Assembly (NCBI RefSeq): GCF_030056575.1
Contig: NZ_JASHHX010000010.1
Span: 62,001-126,000 of the forward strand
DNA: 64,000 bases
Direction of reading: 5' to 3'
Origin: Rhodoblastus sp. 17X3
GTDB lineage: Bacteria > Pseudomonadota > Alphaproteobacteria > Rhizobiales > Beijerinckiaceae
Part shown: one piece after another, positions 9,492 through 16,705 of the stretch
How positions within the stretch are numbered: position 1 is the first letter of the stretch
Layout of the letters: every line of letters starts with the position of its first letter
The notes under the pieces: model-generated
What the model was told of the DNA's origin: nothing
The model's database searches: none
Seen by the model: only the letters and a program-made list of their open reading frames with translations
Program-made: the position numbers and the translations under genes

Positions 9492-11477
9492 TTAGAGGCC
9501 CTTTAATCCGTTTCGCGCTGCACAAGCAACCGCGGCGGAGTCGATTCCGAAGGCTTCATAGAGCTTTCTAAAAGGCGCGGAGGCTCCAAAGCCGGTCATT
9601 CCGACAAAAACGCCCTCGCGGCCCAGGAAAATGTCCCAGCCCATGGCGATGCCGGCCTCGACCGCGACGCGCACTGGCGCCGAGCCGATGATCTCGCGCC
9701 GGGCCGCGTCGCTTTGCCGCAGGAACAGTTCGAAACAGGGGACCGAGACGACGCGGGTCGCAACGCCCTCGGCTTCGAGCGCCTTCTGCGCGTCGAGCGC
9801 GATCTCGACTTCCGAGCCGGAGGCGAACAGGGTGACCTTGGCGGGACCCGAGGCCGGCGAAAGCTCATAGGCGCCCTTGGCCGAGAGGTTTTCGGCGACG
9901 AATTCGCGGCGCACGGCAGGCAGGTTCTGGCGGGTGAGCGCCAGCACGGAGGGCGCCGCGCGATTTTCCAGAGCCGCCTGCCAGCATTCCAGCGTCTCGG
10001 TCGCGTCCGCCGGACGGAACACGAGCAGGCCGGGAATGGCGCGCAGCGAAGCCAGATGCTCGACCGGCTGATGGGTCGGGCCATCCTCGCCAAGGCCGAT
10101 GGAATCATGGGTCAGCACTTCGATCGAGCCGATTCCCATCAGCGCGGCGAGGCGCAGCGCCGGACGGCAATAATCGGCGAAGGCCAAAAACGTCGCGCCC
10201 GAGGGGATCAGGCCGCCATGCAGCGTCATGCCGTTGACCGCAGCCGCCATGCCATGCTCGCGGATGCCCCAATGGACATAGCGTCCGCCATAGTTTCCGG
10301 GCGAAATGGCCGGGGTGGCCTCGACCTTGGTGTTGTTGGAGCCGGTGAGGTCCGCCGAGCCGGTGATCAGCTCCGGCACGGCCGGCGCAAGAATTTTCAG
10401 CGCGGCTTCCGAGGCCTTGCGGGTGGCCACGGCCGTGTCCATGCTGGCGAGGCGGCGCTTTTCCGTCGCGACGGCCTCGGCCAGAGCCGCCGGGAGGCGG
10501 CCTTCGAGACGGCGCAGGAATTCCGCGCGCCTGGCTGGCTCCAACGCGTCGACCTTGGCCTGCCATTCAGCTTGGGCCTTGGCGCCGCGCGCTCCGGCCG
10601 CGCGCCAGGCGGCGAGAATATCGTCCGGCACTTCGAACGGCGCATGGGGCCAGTTCAGGGCGGCCTTGGTTCCCGCCATTTCCTCGGCGCCCAGCGGTTC
10701 GCCATGGGCCTTGGACTTGCCCGCACGGGTCGGCGCGCCGAAGCCGATCACGGTCTTGCAGGCGATGAGGGTCGGCTTGTCGGATCTCTGCGCGGCTTCC
10801 AGCGCGGCGAGGATCGCGACCGGATCATGGCCGTCCACGCGGGTCGCCGCCCAGCCGGCGCTTTCGAAACGCTTCAGCTGGTCGACCGAATCGGACACCG
10901 AGATCGCGCCGTCGATCGAAATGCCGTTGTCGTCCCACAGGACGATGAGGCGGTTCAGCCGGAGATGGCCGGCGATGGCGATGGCCTCCTGCGAGACGCC
11001 TTCCATCAGGTCGCCGTCGGAGGCGAGAACATAGGTGCGGTGATCGACCAAATCGCCGAATTCGGCGGCAAGCATGCGCTCCGCCAGCGCGAAGCCGACT
11101 GAGGTGGCGAGGCCCTGCCCCAGCGGGCCGGTGGTCATCTCGACGCCCGCCGTATGGCCATATTCCGGGTGGCCCGGGGTCTTCGAGCCGAACTGGCGGA
11201 AATTGCGGATTTCCTCCAGCGTCATGCTCTTCTCGCCGGAGAGATGGAGCAGCGCATAGAGCAGCATCGAGCCGTGGCCGGCTGAAAGCACGAAACGGTC
11301 GCGATCCGGCCAGGCCGGGTCGGCGGCGTTATATTTCAGAACTTTGGTGAACAGGACCGTGGCGACGTCGGCGGCGCCGAGCGGCAGGCCGGGATGGCCG
11401 GACTTGGCCTGTTCGACGGCGTCGATGGAAAGCGCCCGGACGGCGTTGGCCAGAGAGGCGCTGCTGACTTCGGTCAT
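9492..11477 (-). CDS. tkt: Transketolase
   Basis: A 661-residue thiamine-diphosphate enzyme transferring two-carbon ketol units in the pentose-phosphate and Calvin cycles. Seen: the N-terminal H-P-G-L-P-L-G loop, the ThDP motif G-D-G-D-L-M-E-G ending in W-D-D-N near residue 180, the pyrimidine-domain D-L-T-G-S-N-N and the substrate loop [11 protein letters not shown]. Length is typical. It is first in the minus-strand order tkt-gap-pgk-fba. Its leader contains a 15-bp tandem duplication. Confidence 0.96.
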   Translation of the reverse strand: MTEVSSASLANAVRALSIDAVEQAKSGHPGLPLGAADVATVLFTKVLKYNAADPAWPDRDRFVLSAGHGSMLLYALLHLSGEKSMTLEEIRNFRQFGSKTPGHPEYGHTAGVEMTTGPLGQGLATSVGFALAERMLAAEFGDLVDHRTYVLASDGDLMEGVSQEAIAIAGHLRLNRLIVLWDDNGISIDGAISVSDSVDQLKRFESAGWAATRVDGHDPVAILAALEAAQRSDKPTLIACKTVIGFGAPTRAGKSKAHGEPLGAEEMAGTKAALNWPHAPFEVPDDILAAWRAAGARGAKAQAEWQAKVDALEPARRAEFLRRLEGRLPAALAEAVATEKRRLASMDTAVATRKASEAALKILAPAVPELITGSADLTGSNNTKVEATPAISPGNYGGRYVHWGIREHGMAAAVNGMTLHGGLIPSGATFLAFADYCRPALRLAALMGIGSIEVLTHDSIGLGEDGPTHQPVEHLASLRAIPGLLVFRPADATETLECWQAALENRAAPSVLALTRQNLPAVRREFVAENLSAKGAYELSPASGPAKVTLFASGSEVEIALDAQKALEAEGVATRVVSVPCFELFLRQSDAARREIIGSAPVRVAVEAGIAMGWDIFLGREGVFVGMTGFGASAPFRKLYEAFGIDSAAVACAARNGLKGL

Positions 11478-11506
11478 TTCAGGATTCCGATGGTTTCGCT
11501 TGGCGC

Positions 11507-11536
11507 GTTGGCGTTTGGCGGGTTGGCGTTTGGCGG
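11507..11536. repeat. 15-bp perfect tandem repeat in the tkt leader
   Basis: Two exact copies of GTTGGCGTTTGGCGG (11507-11521 and 11522-11536), 30-59 bases upstream of the tkt ATG, with a partial third match (TTGGCGCGTT) toward tkt. It could be a regulator-binding array or simple slippage. Confidence 0.7.
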
Positions 11537-11818
11537 GGTTGATATCAGGTCGCGCCCCCGAGTCAAAGCTTCACCGGGTCAAAGGGCGAAGCCGTCAAAG
11601 CGACGCCGCGTCCGACCGCCCGCGCGCGGCCGATCCAGCGAAAATCGGCTCGCGGCGCCCGATTTCCTGTGGCCTCAGCCGGGAACCACTTGGCGGCGGC
11701 TGGGACGATGCTAGATTGTTGGTTAAATTGTCGGCTAGAGTGTTGGAATCGCCCGTTCTCGCGCGCGGCGCCCGACCTGAGCCGCGAGATGAACCGCAAG
11801 CCGATCTGAAAGCCGCAC
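11537..11818. other. Divergent intergenic region between tkt and the DUF4164 gene
   Basis: No gene supported. With the tandem repeat it makes a gap of about 340 bases that must hold the promoters of tkt (leftward) and of the DUF4164-zapA pair (rightward). An AT-richer patch at 11710-11750 is the likeliest promoter area; no convincing -35/-10 pair was identified. Confidence 0.4.
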
Positions 11819-12193
11819 TTGTCCCCGACGCTGAACGAACAGACGCCAGCCGAAGTCGAGAGCGCCGCCCCCGCGGCTGCGGCGGATCCGCGCGGCGAGC
11901 GGCTGGGGCCTCAGGAACGGCTTGACGCGGCGCGGCGCCGGCTGCGGGCGGCGCTGGAGGGGCTCGACGCCGCCGTGATCCGCCAGGCCGAGCGGGCGAT
12001 CGAACAGGCCGACCAGACCGCCGAATATTCCGCCTTGCAGGACGATCGCTCCCGGCTGGCGCTGGAAGTCGATTCCGCCCTCAATCGAGTCCGCGCGCTC
12101 GAAGGCGCCAATGGCGAGGCCGCGCGTCGGATCGAGCGCGCCGCCGCCGCCGTGCGCGCCGTGCTGGCCGCCGATTCCGGCGAGGAGGCCTGA
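11819..12193 (+). CDS. DUF4164 coiled-coil protein upstream of zapA
   Basis: A 124-residue, Ala/Arg/Glu-rich protein predicted to be a single long coiled coil (about residues 30-120), matching small DUF4164 proteins found directly before zapA in Rhizobiales. The start is a TTG; no better in-frame start was found. It abuts zapA with no gap (stop TGA at 12191-12193, ATG at 12194), so the two are co-expressed and a structural or division role is inferred from context only. Confidence 0.7.
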   Translation: MSPTLNEQTPAEVESAAPAAAADPRGERLGPQERLDAARRRLRAALEGLDAAVIRQAERAIEQADQTAEYSALQDDRSRLALEVDSALNRVRALEGANGEAARRIERAAAAVRAVLAADSGEEA

Positions 12194-12559
12194 ATGGCGC
12201 AAGCCGTCGTCATGATCGCGGGCCGCACCTATCGCATGAATTGCGATGAGGGCGAGGAAGCGCATATCGAATCGCTGGCGCGGCTGGTGGATTCCAAGAT
12301 CGATGAATTGCGCGGCGCATTCGGCGAAATCGGCGACCAGCGCATCACCGTCATGGCCGCTCTGACCGTCGCCGACGAACTCGTCATGACCCGCAAGAAA
12401 CTGGCGGCGGAAGTCGAGGCGGCCGCGCAGGCGCGCGAGGAGACGGCGCAATTGCGCCTGCGTCTGGACGAAAGCGCGGCATGGGCGGCGGCGGCGCTTG
12501 ATGACGCGGCGGCCGAGGTGGAGGCCGCGACCCGGGCGCTGAACGACGAAGGCTCCTGA
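12194..12559 (+). CDS. zapA: Cell division protein ZapA
   Basis: A 121-residue FtsZ-associated protein that bundles FtsZ filaments at midcell. The N-terminal half has the ZapA strand-helix pattern (V-V-M-I-A-G-R-T-Y-R-M-N-C-D-E-G-E-E, then a long helix with the family A-L-T-V-A-D-E-L), and the C-terminal half is the dimerising coiled coil. It is coupled to the DUF4164 gene. The 6S RNA gene often found behind zapA is absent, because the convergent regulator ends 8 bases downstream. Confidence 0.88.
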   Translation: MAQAVVMIAGRTYRMNCDEGEEAHIESLARLVDSKIDELRGAFGEIGDQRITVMAALTVADELVMTRKKLAAEVEAAAQAREETAQLRLRLDESAAWAAAALDDAAAEVEAATRALNDEGS

Positions 12560-12567
12560 CGCGGCGT

Positions 12568-13350
12568 CTATTCGACGTCGGGGCCCTCGCCCTTCGACAA
12601 GGCGCGGATCTGCTCCATGTCGAACTGGGCCAGCATGACGATGGCGCGGGCGCGGTTATAGACCTTCAGCTTGCGCAGGATCTCGCCGACATGGGCCTTC
12701 ACGGTCGTCTCGCTGATGCCGAGTTCATGCGCGATGACCTTGTTGGGCAGGCCCTCGGCGAGCAGCTCCAGCACCTTTTTTTGCCGTGCGGTGAGCCTGT
12801 TGAGACGCGAGAGCAGGGAATCGCCCTCCTCCGGCGGCCCGCGATCCGGCGGCGCCATTGCGCCGGACAAGGCGCGCAGGTGCCGGTTCAGCGGGTCGGT
12901 CATCATCGACGCCATCTTGCGCGCCGAGGCGAAAAATTCCGTGACGCGCTCATTGACGGTGTCGCGCTGGCGGCGCGCCAGCTCGATCTGGCGGCTGGCG
13001 AGTTCGCCCGGCGTCTGGGCGGCGCCCAGAGCCTCGAAGAGGTCTATGGTCGCGAGCGCGCTGTCATGGATCGAGCGCAACGCCCGCGCCTGGAGATCCT
13101 CCAGTTCGGCCGCGATCTTCACATTACTGCATTCCACCGATTCGGCGGCCTCCTCGACCGCGGTCTGCAGCAGGCCATAAGCCATGCGCACCTGACGGGC
13201 GAAAAGGTTCGAAGTCGCATGCGGATCGTCGGCGGCGGGACCGGGCAGCGGTTCACTCGAAAGCGCGCCATCTATATGCGACGCCGTCAGCAGATTCCGC
13301 CCCTGCGCGACCCGCGCTTTGCTGCTGCGGCTGTCTTTGACGATGGGCAT
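12568..13350 (-). CDS. Phasin-like domain fused to LuxR-type HTH regulator
   Basis: A 260-residue predicted transcription regulator with an unusual architecture. Residues about 50-150 are an amphipathic helical domain like phasins, the polyhydroxybutyrate granule coat proteins, including the hallmark A-Q-T-P-G-E-L-A-S-R-Q-I-E-L-A-R-R-Q (111-128). Residues 186-242 are a NarL/FixJ-type LuxR helix-turn-helix (L-T-A-R-Q-K-K-V-L-E-L-L-A-E-G, V-I-A-H-E-L-G-I-S-E-T-T-V-K-A-H). No receiver domain is present. The start at 13350 has AAGG upstream; an in-frame ATG at 13434 is less likely because it lies inside a palindrome (13418-13434). Inferred role: sensing PHB granules through the phasin-like part and controlling storage genes. 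Confidence 0.75.
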   Translation of the reverse strand: MPIVKDSRSSKARVAQGRNLLTASHIDGALSSEPLPGPAADDPHATSNLFARQVRMAYGLLQTAVEEAAESVECSNVKIAAELEDLQARALRSIHDSALATIDLFEALGAAQTPGELASRQIELARRQRDTVNERVTEFFASARKMASMMTDPLNRHLRALSGAMAPPDRGPPEEGDSLLSRLNRLTARQKKVLELLAEGLPNKVIAHELGISETTVKAHVGEILRKLKVYNRARAIVMLAQFDMEQIRALSKGEGPDVE

Positions 13351-13417
13351 CTGGCGACCTTGAATTGACGTGAAAGGGGCGACCGGCAAAGCGCCGCGGC
13401 GAGCTTCCATCATTCCA

Positions 13418-13434
13418 ATGCTGCAATGCAGCAT
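13418..13434. promoter_or_regulatory. Perfect palindrome ATGCTGC-AAT-GCAGCAT upstream of the phasin-LuxR gene
   Basis: Two 7-bp arms with a 3-nt centre, 68-84 bases upstream of the chosen start and between this gene and the divergent metX-like gene. The core CTGC-N3-GCAG is the form I recall for PhaR repressor sites in Rhodobacter and Paracoccus; that link is from memory. It is a candidate operator for autoregulation or PHB control. Confidence 0.6.
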
Positions 13435-13618
13435 TTCAGCAAGGTGCGGCTATAGTACTTTCTTACATCCTCGTCGCGCGGCCCTGATTTTTCCCCCGCC
13501 TTCGTCCTCCTGAACAATCTCGGCGCGCGGCGGGCGAACGCCTGCGGGCCTCGAAATATTCACGAAAAGAATATAGTGCCGATCAGGCCCCATTCCAACG
13601 CTCCCGAAAGGACAGCAC

Positions 13619-14752
13619 GTGGCGGAAGATCTCCTGGTCACAAAGCAGCGTTTCGAGCTTCCCGAATTGCGCACGGTCGGCGGCGCGACGGTCCGCGACG
13701 TCGCGGTGGGCTATGAGACCTATGGCGCGCTCAACGCCGCCCGCGACAACGCCATTCTCGTCGCGCATTATTTTTCCGGCACGAGCCACGCGGCGGGCCG
13801 CTATCGCCCGGACGACCCCCTGCCCGGCTATTGGGATTCGATCATCGGGCCCGGCAAGGCGGTCGACACGGATCGCTATTTCGTCATCGCTTCCGACACC
13901 CTGGTCAATTTCAACGCCAACGACCCCAATGTCGTCACCACCGGCCCGGCGAGCCTCGACCCCGCCACGGGCCGTCCCTATGGCCTGAGCTTTCCCGCCG
14001 TCGCCATCGCCGATTTCGTGCGCGTGCAAAAGGCTCTGGTCGATTCTTTCGGCATCAAGCGGCTTCATGCGGTGATGGGCCCCTCGATGGGAGGGTTGCA
14101 GACCTTCGAATGGGCGGCCTCCTTCCCGGATTTCATGGAGCGGATCATTCCAGTGATCGCCGCCCCGAACTTCAATGGCTGGCTCACGGGCTGGCTATCG
14201 ATGTGGACGCAGCCGATCCGGCTCGATCCCGACTGGCGCGGCGGCGCTTACTACGACGGAGCGGCGCCGCGCGCCGGACTCGAAGCCGCGATGCGGATCA
14301 TGACCTTGCACGCCTTGCATAGCGAATGGGCCGACACCGCCGGCGGGCGCGCCGTCGCGGAAGGCGGCGATCCCGCCGACATCGCCTCGACGCCCTTCGC
14401 CATCGACAAGACTCTGGAAGAGGCCGTGCGGGCGCGTGCGCCGATGGCCGACGCCAACCACATGCTCTATCTCGCCCGCGCCAACCAGACCTATATCCCC
14501 GGCGCCGGGGCGGGCGCGGCGAGCGTCGCCGAAGGCCTTGGGCGGATCAAGGCGCCGACGCTGCTGATCTACGCGCCTGACGATCTGGTCTTTCTGCCCG
14601 AATGGGTCGAGGCGACCGCGAAAGCCCTGCGCGGCCAGGGCGTCGCGGTCGAAACCGCCCAACTCGCCGGTCCCTATGGCCATTACAACGGCATCATGCG
14701 CATCGCCGACGCGGGCCCACAGATCGCCGATTTCCTCGCGCGGCGGATTTAG
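13619..14752 (+). CDS. MetX-family O-acyltransferase (alpha/beta hydrolase fold)
   Basis: A 377-residue protein related to homoserine O-acetyltransferase. The triad is intact: nucleophile Ser156 in M-G-P-S-M-G-G, Asp near 321 in Y-A-P-D-D-L-V and His355 in P-Y-G-H-Y-N-G. Family markers include the L-V-A-H-Y-F-S-G-T-S-H-A-A-G strand and I-G-P-G-K-A-V-D-T-D-R-Y. Genuine MetX usually has G-G-S-x-G-G at the nucleophile; here it is G-P-S, so the acceptor may not be homoserine. The start is GTG with GAAAGGA before it. No other methionine genes adjoin and no SAM riboswitch was recognised upstream. Confidence 0.75.
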   Translation: MAEDLLVTKQRFELPELRTVGGATVRDVAVGYETYGALNAARDNAILVAHYFSGTSHAAGRYRPDDPLPGYWDSIIGPGKAVDTDRYFVIASDTLVNFNANDPNVVTTGPASLDPATGRPYGLSFPAVAIADFVRVQKALVDSFGIKRLHAVMGPSMGGLQTFEWAASFPDFMERIIPVIAAPNFNGWLTGWLSMWTQPIRLDPDWRGGAYYDGAAPRAGLEAAMRIMTLHALHSEWADTAGGRAVAEGGDPADIASTPFAIDKTLEEAVRARAPMADANHMLYLARANQTYIPGAGAGAASVAEGLGRIKAPTLLIYAPDDLVFLPEWVEATAKALRGQGVAVETAQLAGPYGHYNGIMRIADAGPQIADFLARRI

Positions 14753-14820
14753 GCCATAATCGCACTGGCTCACGCCCGATGGAGCCGCAATTTCGATTTT
14801 CCGCGCGGGGCGTTTTCGCA

Positions 14821-15426
14821 ATGAACAAGAAAAGCAATATGGCGCCGATGGATTCAGGCGCAGGGACGCCCGACGAAAGCGTCGCCCCCAAGAAGCGGAC
14901 AACGCCAAAGAAGCGGGCGGCCGGCTCGGCGGCGCGCGGCGCCAAAAAGGCCGCCGCCAAGAAGAGCGTCGGCAAGAAGAGCGTCGGCAAGAAAGGCGGA
15001 TCAAAGAAGGCCGCCGCCAAAAAGCGTTCGTCGGGCGGCCTGAACCTGTTCCTTCCATTAGCCAAGGCGCGCAAGCTCGCCGGAGATCTTTACGAGGCGG
15101 CGGGGCTCGCTTTGTGGACCGAAGCGATCGCGTCCGCCGAGGAGCCGAAGAAATCCGGGCTCGTCCATCTCCAGGACTCGATCTGCGACGCCGCCGATTT
15201 CCTGCGCGAAGCCAAGGCGTCCAACCCCCGGCACCTACAACTGTTCTGGGTCGCCTGCCTGGACCGCAACGGCCTGCCCTCCACCACGCCGCGCTTCGTC
15301 ACGGCGGCGACCGAGGAAGACGCGCTGGCGATCTGGCGCGAGGCGTTCAAGGGCGAATATGGCCGCCGCCGCCCGCACGCCTGGCCGGTTCCGGCGCTGG
15401 CGCCCGCCCCCGGCGTGCATGAATGA
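14821..15426 (+). CDS. Protein with histone-H1-like Lys/Ala tail
   Basis: A 201-residue protein of unknown function. Residues about 24-70 are almost wholly Lys, Ala, Gly, Ser and Arg, with repeated A-A-A-K-K and S-V-G-K-K units like eukaryotic H1 tails and bacterial H1-like proteins, suggesting contact with DNA or another polyanion. The remaining 130 residues (K-A-R-K-L-A-G-D-L-Y-E-A-A-G-L onward) look like a folded alpha/beta domain with no motif I recognise. The start at 14821 is chosen because the basic region then begins at once (M-N-K-K-S); an in-frame ATG at 14779 is possible. Neither has a strong ribosome-binding site. Confidence 0.65.
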   Translation: MNKKSNMAPMDSGAGTPDESVAPKKRTTPKKRAAGSAARGAKKAAAKKSVGKKSVGKKGGSKKAAAKKRSSGGLNLFLPLAKARKLAGDLYEAAGLALWTEAIASAEEPKKSGLVHLQDSICDAADFLREAKASNPRHLQLFWVACLDRNGLPSTTPRFVTAATEEDALAIWREAFKGEYGRRRPHAWPVPALAPAPGVHE

Positions 15427-15516
15427 CGCGCGCCGGCGTTTCCGCGCCAAAGCTTGCCGATCGGGGGCGAAGCCCCTAAGACGGCGGTCGACAGAAGCGA
15501 TCGGGGCCGTCAATCG

Positions 15517-16632
15517 ATGATCTATCTGGAGAAGGCGCGCGGCAGGGACAATAATTTCAACCTGATCCGCGTCGTGGCCGCCTTCATCATCCTGTTCATC
15601 CACAGCCGCGCGCTGCTCGGGCTCGAACCCGCGGGCGATCCACTTTACCCGCGCCTGGTCGAACTCGGCGGCGCGGCCGTGGACACCTTTTTCTTCACCA
15701 GCGGCTTTCTCATCGCCGGCAGCCTGTTTTCGCGCGCCAATATCTTCGATTTCGTCTGGGCGCGCTTCATGCGGGTATTCCCCGGCCTGTGGGTGATGCT
15801 GCTGATCACGGTGACCGGCCTCGGCCTGTTCGTCGGAACCCTGCCTGCGGCCGAATTCTTCGCCTCGCCCGCCACCCATGACTATTTCTGGCGCTGCGCG
15901 ACGCTCATCAATGGCATCCGCTACAAATTGCCGGGCGTTTTCGAGAGCAATCCCTTCGGCGCCGGCGTGAACGGCTCGCTCTGGACGCTGCCGGTCGAAT
16001 GGCGGCTCTACGAATATATGGCGGCGGCCTGGGTTCTCTTCGCGCTCAAGCCGTCCTGGCGCCCCGCCGCCTTTCGCTATGGCGCGCCGCTCGTGGCGCT
16101 GATCCTGGCGATCGTCGCTTTCACCAAGATCGAGATCCATAACGGGCGCGACAATATCGAAGCGCCCATGGCGATGTTTTTCTTCGGCGCCGCTTTCTAT
16201 TTCTGGCGCAGTCACGTGCGGCTTTCCTATTATCAGCTGGCCGCGCTGGCCGCAGCGCTCGGCCTTGCCGCGCTCAACCGCCACGCCTTCCTTGCGGTCT
16301 ATATGCTGACGCTTGGCCCGATCGTGCTGCATATGGCCTATCTCTTCGGCGGGCCGATTCGCGCTTATAATCGCCTCGGCGACTATTCCTATGGCGTCTA
16401 CATCTACGCCTTTCCGATCCAGCAAAGTCTCGTCGCGCTGATCCCCGGCCTGACGCTGACGGGCATGAATCTCTATGCCTGCGCCCTGAGCCTGACCTGC
16501 GCGGCGCTCTCGTGGCGGCTGGTGGAAAAGCCGGCGCTGGCCGCGAAACTCATTCCCGCGCAGGCGACCGAGCGCCTGTTCGAACGGCTCCGCTTCGAGT
16601 TTCTCGAATGGCGCCGCCGCCGCATGGCCTGA
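15517..16632 (+). CDS. Membrane acyltransferase, family 3 (OafA/YrhL-like)
   Basis: A 371-residue polytopic protein of the acyltransferase-3 family, which O-acylates sugars in surface polysaccharides. Seen: N-F-N-L-I-R-V-V-A-A-F-I-I-L-F-I-H-S with the essential N-x-x-R and His, the following D-T-F-F-F-T-S-G-F-L segment, and about ten hydrophobic spans. The start at 15517 (M-I-Y-L-E-K) places the family motif about 18 residues in. The next gene is an ABC exporter, but no polysaccharide cluster is visible. A second family member is at 35051. Confidence 0.88.
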   Translation: MIYLEKARGRDNNFNLIRVVAAFIILFIHSRALLGLEPAGDPLYPRLVELGGAAVDTFFFTSGFLIAGSLFSRANIFDFVWARFMRVFPGLWVMLLITVTGLGLFVGTLPAAEFFASPATHDYFWRCATLINGIRYKLPGVFESNPFGAGVNGSLWTLPVEWRLYEYMAAAWVLFALKPSWRPAAFRYGAPLVALILAIVAFTKIEIHNGRDNIEAPMAMFFFGAAFYFWRSHVRLSYYQLAALAAALGLAALNRHAFLAVYMLTLGPIVLHMAYLFGGPIRAYNRLGDYSYGVYIYAFPIQQSLVALIPGLTLTGMNLYACALSLTCAALSWRLVEKPALAAKLIPAQATERLFERLRFEFLEWRRRRMA

Positions 16633-16705
16633 TCGCGCGTTGGCGCAACGGCGCGCACGGCCTATATGGGAGAAGAAATTTCCCCCCTCCAGCCCAAGGG
16701 CAGGA

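Noticed and set aside
12560-12567. 6S RNA gene after zapA
   Set aside because: Only 8 bases separate zapA from the convergent regulator, so there is no room for it.
13435-13618. SAM-type riboswitch before the metX-like gene
   Set aside because: No SAM-II or SAM-V-like conserved core or pseudoknot elements could be found; the region is better explained by promoters and the palindrome.
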